Shown here: piece after piece, positions 59,617-64,000 of the stretch
How the letters are laid out: each line of letters starts with the position of its first letter
How positions within the stretch are numbered: the first letter of the stretch is position 1
Origin: CAZJBS01 sp964544475
GTDB lineage: Bacteria > CLD3 > SB21
Reading direction: 5' to 3'
NCBI GenBank assembly: GCA_964544475.1
Contig: CAZJBS010000017.1
Location: 10,745-74,744, forward strand
Length of the DNA: 64,000 bases
Notes under the pieces: model-generated
Database searches by the model: none
What the model was told of the DNA's origin: nothing
What the model saw: the letters and a program-made list of their open reading frames with translations, nothing else
Position numbers and translations under genes: made by a program

Positions 59617-59668
59617 TCCCCAGCCGTACCACCCTGTCGACACGCGCGTATGTCGGGCGGGTCGGTTG

Positions 59669-60304
59669 TTACAAAGAATAAGGCACCGTAAGGAATTTTA
59701 CATCAGAATTTCCAACCCGGTACTTCACTCTGATGTGCAGGGCCATTCTCCTGCCTTGTAGAAAAAGCAGACCCTCATTCGTTTGGCCGGCCTTCAAACG
59801 GACCGGCTCGAATTGATGATCCGTAATCTCTTTCCTGAATCTCGAATTGGTTTCCTTGGCCTTTATCGAATTGATAATGCCGATGATGAGCCCGACCGGT
59901 ATCCATGTCCCGCTGCATTCGCCGTTTTCACACCTGGTGTAACCGAACCAAAGAAGGCCCCAGAACAAGTAAGGCCACACGTGAAGATTCATCTGATCGG
60001 CGGCGAGTGACGCGGTCAACGAAGGAATTACGGCGTCTTCGGTCTCGTTGAGCAATTCGATTCTGTCGATGATTACGCAATCTCTGCGAGCTTCCACGGA
60101 CAGTTTGATGAAACTTATCTGTTTTTCGTACGCCTTGCTTCTGAAACGGTTGTTATCGCCGAGATCCTGAACGCCGGCCGACAACAGGAGGTCCTCATTA
60201 TTGACCTTCTGAATGCCCACAGCCGGAAGCCCTATCATGGAATTGTACGACGTAGCACAGCCTGTCACGAAAATCACAAGAAAGAACAGAGGAATCCCTT
60301 TCAT
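59669..60304 (-). CDS. Putative lipoprotein, unknown
   Basis: 211 aa from ATG 60304, with AAAGGAG upstream. Signal peptide with lipobox VTGCAT, so lipid-anchored. The middle has one hydrophobic helix (WPYLFWGLLWFGY) and a glycine-rich region, TWIPVGLIIGIINSIKAKE, which may be a second TM helix, so it may be more than a soluble lipoprotein. C-terminal part is beta-rich (ALHIRVKYRVGN). No family recognised. Coding appears lower in GC than zwf or lepB. Confidence 0.7.
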   Translation of the reverse strand: MKGIPLFFLVIFVTGCATSYNSMIGLPAVGIQKVNNEDLLLSAGVQDLGDNNRFRSKAYEKQISFIKLSVEARRDCVIIDRIELLNETEDAVIPSLTASLAADQMNLHVWPYLFWGLLWFGYTRCENGECSGTWIPVGLIIGIINSIKAKETNSRFRKEITDHQFEPVRLKAGQTNEGLLFLQGRRMALHIRVKYRVGNSDVKFLTVPYSL

Positions 60305-60377
60305 AACCACTCCTTTAATTGGGTTAGAATAGAACGAAAATCCCAGATGCGACAATTATTGATCCGTCATCCATGAA

Positions 60378-60968
60378 TCAGAACAGTCCACCGATGGACA
60401 GACCAATCACCTGCGACGCGTCGCCTTCGATGCTTCTCCGGGCATAATTGACGTTAATCAGCATGCGCGTGCCGGGGGTTATGTTGAGGCCATAGCCGCC
60501 GCCCACCAGGAATCCAAACCCATCGTCCGACGATTCGGAAACACCGTCTGAATTCTGGGTTACGACTTTCGCAAGCCCCACATCTCCGCGGAGAAAAAGA
60601 CCTTTGCCGATGGTCCCTTGAACATAATGCATTACGCTGGCGCCATAGATGTACTGGTTGATCTGAACCCATTCGCCCTCATACGTGAAACGATCTGCGG
60701 CGGTATTGATTACAAACCCAACTGCGGTCTTGTGTTGGTTGACGGGAAAATAAAAACCAAGAAAATCCAGACCCACACGGGTTCGATCGACGCCCGGAGC
60801 ATCCTCGAGTTCTTCAACGAACGCCTGGAGATCGCTGGGATATGTGATGGCAGGATATCCGATACCCCAGTAGGTGTACCAAGATTCCAGTTTGTTGGTT
60901 TCGTCCTGGGCAAAAACCGTTTGACCGATCAGGAACATGCCGGCAACGAGCATGAGACATGTTTTCAT
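60378..60968 (-). CDS. Predicted outer-membrane beta-barrel protein
   Basis: 196 aa, AGGAG before ATG. Signal peptide MLVAGMFLIGQTVFAQ, then a barrel-like pattern: WYTYWGIGYPAITYPS, GLDFLGFYFPV, GVSESSDDGFGFLVGGGYGL, and the end VIGLSIGGLF. Resembles small eight-stranded barrels; similar in plan to the gene at 2041 and at 34378. No family recognised. It lies 73 bp upstream of the lipoprotein gene. Confidence 0.75.
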   Translation of the reverse strand: MKTCLMLVAGMFLIGQTVFAQDETNKLESWYTYWGIGYPAITYPSDLQAFVEELEDAPGVDRTRVGLDFLGFYFPVNQHKTAVGFVINTAADRFTYEGEWVQINQYIYGASVMHYVQGTIGKGLFLRGDVGLAKVVTQNSDGVSESSDDGFGFLVGGGYGLNITPGTRMLINVNYARRSIEGDASQVIGLSIGGLF

Positions 60969-61187
60969 GGGGAATCTCCTTTTGGTAGTTGAACCACAGA
61001 TAGAACCATTTGAAGAAGTGTCATCCGGAGATATGAACTCCGGACGCGCACGTTTTACAGATTTTCAAGTTACACTAGTCTCCGACAGATCGCGTCGAAG
61101 GCTGTCAGAACGCCGATCACCCGGAAATTCCAATAAATCCCGGTACACGGGCCTTGTAGGCCAACTACATCTGACCGAACCGGTGAA
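60969..61187. other. Intergenic region with no recognised feature
   Basis: 219 bp between two minus-strand envelope genes. It holds the promoter of the barrel gene 60378-60968. I found no terminator or repeat. Confidence 0.4.
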
Positions 61188-61808
61188 TCACTCCCCGCCT
61201 CCCGTACCGATCACCAACGCAACGCCAAAAGCAACTGACCACTTACCGTCACTATAGGCCGCCTGCGGACTCGCCAAAAAAGCGCTATGCTTCTGAAAAT
61301 AGGCGGCCAACGTCAGGGCTCCGGAAAAGGCCGGCGGCACGTCACCCGCCCCACCCCCGATCGGCAAGATCTTCGTCACGCCAATTTCGGGAATAACCGC
61401 AACGGATGGATCGAGAAGAACCCGTCGAAAGGCAGCGACTGAGATGGGAACGAGCGCCACTTCACTTATCCCGTCGACAAAGCTGTACCCGGCTGACACG
61501 ACCATTCCGATCGGCTTGTTCTTTCCCTTTTCGATGACGGACGCATGGACCATGCCGAATTCGAAAGCATCGTTCCCGGATTTCGATTTGTCGTACGCCA
61601 TGCCAACGCTCAGATGGTCATTTCCGATGGCCATGCCGGCTCCGCCTGCGGTCACATCGCCCGGCCCTTTGGCCAATGCGCCAAACCCGCCCATCGCGAA
61701 TTGCACACCGGGATTCAGATATTCAAGCTGGGCCAACGCATCGACAGGCGCCGCCAGAACGGCCCAACAGGCCAATCCAAGAGTGCAATATCGAATGACT
61801 CCTGCCAT
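61188..61808 (-). CDS. Secreted envelope protein, unknown
   Basis: 206 aa from ATG 61808 with AGGGAGGTG 5 bases upstream. Signal peptide (GVIRYCTLGLACWAVLAAP, cleavage near ALA-Q). Mature part begins YLNPGVQFAMGGFGALAKGP and ends in a glycine-rich, beta-rich region (SVAFGVALVIGTGGG). Looks like another small barrel or PorV-like fragment. It has no clear family. It overlaps nothing and lies 17 bp downstream of the methyltransferase gene. Confidence 0.7.
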   Translation of the reverse strand: MAGVIRYCTLGLACWAVLAAPVDALAQLEYLNPGVQFAMGGFGALAKGPGDVTAGGAGMAIGNDHLSVGMAYDKSKSGNDAFEFGMVHASVIEKGKNKPIGMVVSAGYSFVDGISEVALVPISVAAFRRVLLDPSVAVIPEIGVTKILPIGGGAGDVPPAFSGALTLAAYFQKHSAFLASPQAAYSDGKWSVAFGVALVIGTGGGE

Positions 61809-61825
61809 ATTCACCTCCCTTGATT

Positions 61826-62329
61826 TCATCCGACAGAGTTCACGTGGCGCTTCAATTTTCCCACAAATCTTGGCACCCGCGCACTGTAATCCCGCCAATG
61901 CTGACCGAACCGGTCTTCGAGAAATGCTTCTTCCCGATGAATGATGCGCACATGCAGCGCCACGGCGGTGGCCATCAACAGCATGTTAGCCCAGTGGAGC
62001 GCCAGCAGACAGGAGGCCGCGCTCAGTGTGAAGGCCGACAGATACATCGGATTTCTGGAGAAACGATACACTCCGTTCGTTTTGAGCCGCGTGTCCCGGT
62101 CGGGCAGACCCATGGCCAATGACCGTCCCAGACAGCGAAAGGACAGAATGGCCATGATCAACGCCGTGAGCGAAAGCAGAATTCCGCCCGCCTGAACGAG
62201 CGGGTGGTCGTAGATGACGGTTATCCATCCGACGGGGCGAAGGGCCGGGAAAAGCCAGTTGGCCACAAGACAAACTTTGGCCGTGATAAAGGCCGGCCAG
62301 GGAATCGGATTTCTGCCGATCAGGTCCAT
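61826..62329 (-). CDS. Isoprenylcysteine/phospholipid methyltransferase-like membrane protein
   Basis: 167 aa with four or so TM helices. The hallmark of the ICMT/PEMT family is visible: KTNGVYRFSRNPMYLSAF, followed by EAFLEDRFGQHWRDYSARVP (SAM-dependent site EExL...FGxxWxxY). The substrate of bacterial homologues is uncertain. It begins where the neighbouring trans-sulfuration gene ends, with no gap, suggesting co-transcription. Confidence 0.87.
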   Translation of the reverse strand: MDLIGRNPIPWPAFITAKVCLVANWLFPALRPVGWITVIYDHPLVQAGGILLSLTALIMAILSFRCLGRSLAMGLPDRDTRLKTNGVYRFSRNPMYLSAFTLSAASCLLALHWANMLLMATAVALHVRIIHREEAFLEDRFGQHWRDYSARVPRFVGKLKRHVNSVG

Positions 62330-63553
62330 CTAAACCTTTTCCGCCACCGCCTTCTTCGTGAGACCCACGGCCGTGACGCAGGTTTGGATACGCTGAAACG
62401 TGCGCTCGATGTCATTGTCCAATCCGACGGACATCCGGACCAGCCCGCTGCTGAGGCCCATCGCCCGCTGTTCTTCCTCCGGAATTTCGGACGACGTGGA
62501 ATGGCTGGGCGCGGAAAACAGCGTCTTGAAATAACCCAGACTGACCGCGAGATAGCCGACTTTTTCTTCCTGCATTTTCGTCATCAGCCGGTCCGCCGTC
62601 GTTTCGTCCTTCGCATCAAAAGCAATCATGCCTCCAAACCCGAAATCCGTGTTCATCATCGCCTTGATCAATTCATGCTGGGGATGCGACGGCAACCCGG
62701 GGTAATGGACCCGCAACCCGAGTTCGCTCAGGCGCCGGGCCAGAAACATGGCGTTGGCGCTGTGTTTTTGGATCCGGATATGCAGGCTGTGCAGGTTTTT
62801 CAGAATGCTCGCCGCACGAAAACTGTCCAGTACCGGGCCCAGCAGCATCGTGGCGCCGGCATTGATATCCGTGAGATGGTGGATGAATTCCGATGAACCG
62901 CAAATGCAGCCGGCGACGCAATCGCTTGTGCCGTTGATAAATTTGGTGAGACTGTGGACGACGACGTGCGCTCCCAGCCGCAGCGGTGACAGCGTCATCG
63001 GACTGAACGTATTGTCCACGACCAGTTTGAGGTTGTGTTCGTTGGCGATTTTGGCGAGAGCCGGAATATCGGCCACGTGGAGGAGCGGATTGCTCACGCC
63101 TTCGCAGTAAATGACCCGCGTCCGGCCGTTGATGAGTTTTCGCACCGCCGCCTGGTCCTGGATATTGACGAAATGGACTTTGATGCCGAGCCGCGGCAGA
63201 AAATTCTTGAACAGCGCATACGAGCCGCCGTAGATGGTGCGTCCGGCGATGACTTCGTCGCCGTGCTGGCAGAGTTGGAGAATGGTCGAACTGATCGCCG
63301 CCATGCCCGAAGCGGTCACCTGCGCGGCCTCGGCATCTTCGAGATCCGCCAACGCGCGCGACAGGAACTTGTTCATGGGGTTCCAGTGCCGCGAATAGAG
63401 AAAACATCCTTCGATGTCGTGATCGAAGACCTCTTTCATTTTCTCCGGCGTCATGAACGTGAACGTCGATGAATCCGTGATGGACGGATTGACGTCGCCG
63501 TATTCTCCAAACACCAGATAATCCTGAATCGTACTGCTCGCATCAAACTTCAT
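62330..63553 (-). CDS. Trans-sulfuration PLP enzyme (second copy in window)
   Basis: 407 aa from ATG 63553 (AAAGGA upstream). Cys/Met metabolism PLP family: YSRHWNPMNKFLSRALADLE, ASGMAAISSTILQLCQHGDE, VIYCEGVSNPLLHVAD, VVDNTFSPMTLSPLRLGAHV, and the PLP lysine in VVHSLTKFINGTSDCVAG. C-terminal half has the SAPSHSTSSEIPEEEQ loop. The active-site wording resembles methionine gamma-lyase or O-acetylhomoserine sulfhydrylase, differing from the copy at 11393, and the two share only the family motifs. Which reaction it catalyses cannot be decided. Confidence 0.9.
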   Translation of the reverse strand: MKFDASSTIQDYLVFGEYGDVNPSITDSSTFTFMTPEKMKEVFDHDIEGCFLYSRHWNPMNKFLSRALADLEDAEAAQVTASGMAAISSTILQLCQHGDEVIAGRTIYGGSYALFKNFLPRLGIKVHFVNIQDQAAVRKLINGRTRVIYCEGVSNPLLHVADIPALAKIANEHNLKLVVDNTFSPMTLSPLRLGAHVVVHSLTKFINGTSDCVAGCICGSSEFIHHLTDINAGATMLLGPVLDSFRAASILKNLHSLHIRIQKHSANAMFLARRLSELGLRVHYPGLPSHPQHELIKAMMNTDFGFGGMIAFDAKDETTADRLMTKMQEEKVGYLAVSLGYFKTLFSAPSHSTSSEIPEEEQRAMGLSSGLVRMSVGLDNDIERTFQRIQTCVTAVGLTKKAVAEKV

Positions 63554-64000
63554 GGCTTTTTTTCCTTTCAAATCGTTGTCACGTATTTCAAATCAGGTCA
63601 ATATACGTCGGTCAAGATCGTCACACACTGACATTTGGCAGGTTTTACGGGCGATCAAGTAATAAAAATTGTAGATACACATATCTGTATTTTTGACTTC
63701 CGTCAACCACGCCCCTTCGGGGCTTCACAGTCATAATCGCCTACCCCGAGAGGGCTGGCGCCTCGGAACTTGAGGCGAGCCGGAACCTGGTCCTGATCAA
63801 CGACCCTGAAAGGGTCGATTCCTCAGAATGGGGCGAAGCCCCATTCCCGCATGAAACGAAAAAACGAAAAGCCCTGAAAGGGCGTGGTAACCCACTTCTG
63901 GTCATATTTCGCTTCAGCGCTGAAATCCGCCATGCAGATCAACGAGCCTTCAACAAAGGCTATTCACAGAGCAGAAGTGTATCCAGGAGCAAGCTTGTCG
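63554..64000. repeat. Gene-free end of window with a patch of short hairpins
   Basis: 447 bp with no coding frame that looks real. The first part is the upstream region of the trans-sulfuration gene. From 63710 there is a run of perfect inverted repeats: GCCCCTTCGGGGC (63710-63722), CGACCCTGAAAGGGTCG (63800-63816), AATGGGGCGAAGCCCCATT (63826-63844), GCCCTGAAAGGGC (63870-63882) and TTCAGCGCTGAA (63912-63923). The spacing and similar loops suggest a clustered REP/BIME-type repeat. It could also be the flank of a mobile element beyond the window. Confidence 0.65.

Noticed and set aside
63710..63923. The hairpin patch as a possible CRISPR array
   Set aside because: The hairpins differ in sequence and spacing; there are no identical direct repeats with regular spacers and no cas genes.

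Overview
The window looks like part of a scaffolded draft genome (two runs of exactly 100 N) of a Gram-negative bacterium of the FCB superphylum. Three secreted proteins or fragments carry the C-terminal sorting domain with the YQN(Y/H)PNPFNP signature typical of type IX-style secretion. There are many small outer-membrane barrels, lipoproteins and a PorV-like protein. Core genes are about 57-63% GC in the lines I counted. The combination fits lineages such as Ignavibacteriota, Calditrichota or KSB1; I cannot assign it more finely from sequence alone.

Layout. 1-8.1 kb (minus strand): an ECF sigma factor abutting a Sua5-type tRNA modification gene, a PDZ/multi-TM/GAF/PP2C phosphatase overlapping an aldo-keto reductase, a RibD-C reductase and a GIN-domain lipoprotein. 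The last 175 bp of the phosphatase gene is present twice, flanking a lower-GC barrel gene. 8.2-19.2 kb (plus strand): a RarD-type transporter behind a cluster of ATTGGNCTA boxes, then a tightly packed co-directional run of small-metabolite genes: three DinB-fold proteins (one of the YfiT bacillithiol-transferase type), ATP-grasp, GNAT, cupin, trans-sulfuration enzyme, MocR regulator, PaiB, MOSC, EamA, PdxS and an unknown protein. 19.2-26.9 kb (minus): DoxX, DUF1801, a truncated membrane gene, DUF3108, MoaC, a second ECF sigma factor, HolA, family-4 uracil-DNA glycosylase and an SppA protease fused to a barrel-like N-terminus.

27.1-31.9 kb (plus): xseB, an AtuA-type fragment, tRNA-Leu, tig-clpP-clpX broken by an assembly gap, and a GGDEF protein, closed by a terminator and a minus-strand tRNA-Lys. 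32.2-32.45 kb is a 244-bp MITE-like element. 32.6-39.2 kb: a GH57 branching-type enzyme, a small barrel, and a molybdenum hydroxylase whose Fe-S and Mo subunit genes are separated by a PorV-like gene and a stand-alone sorting-domain gene. 39.2-41.0 kb is a low-GC three-gene cassette (a TIGR04255-like protein plus two unknowns), the best candidate here for an undescribed module.

41.1-49.3 kb: lipoprotein MsrB, a divergent ClpP paralogue with a 2Fe-2S ferredoxin, FolC, an orphan NuoB, superoxide dismutase, a decayed secreted-protein gene and an intact 978-aa secreted beta-helix/CHRD protein. 49.3-58.7 kb (minus): YjbQ, two tandem signal peptidases, CoaD, RsmD, a PilM/PilN/ComEA-like cluster, DnaJ and Zwf. 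58.7-63.6 kb (minus): small membrane proteins, a lipoprotein, two envelope proteins, a methyltransferase and a second trans-sulfuration enzyme. The window ends in a patch of short hairpins.

How it fits together: protein quality control (Tig, ClpXP, a second ClpP, DnaJ, SppA, two LepB) and envelope export dominate. MoaC bears on the molybdenum enzyme, PdxS on the many PLP enzymes, and the DinB/YfiT, trans-sulfuration and MsrB genes point to thiol and sulfur chemistry. No rRNA, CRISPR array, integrase or complete transposon was seen.
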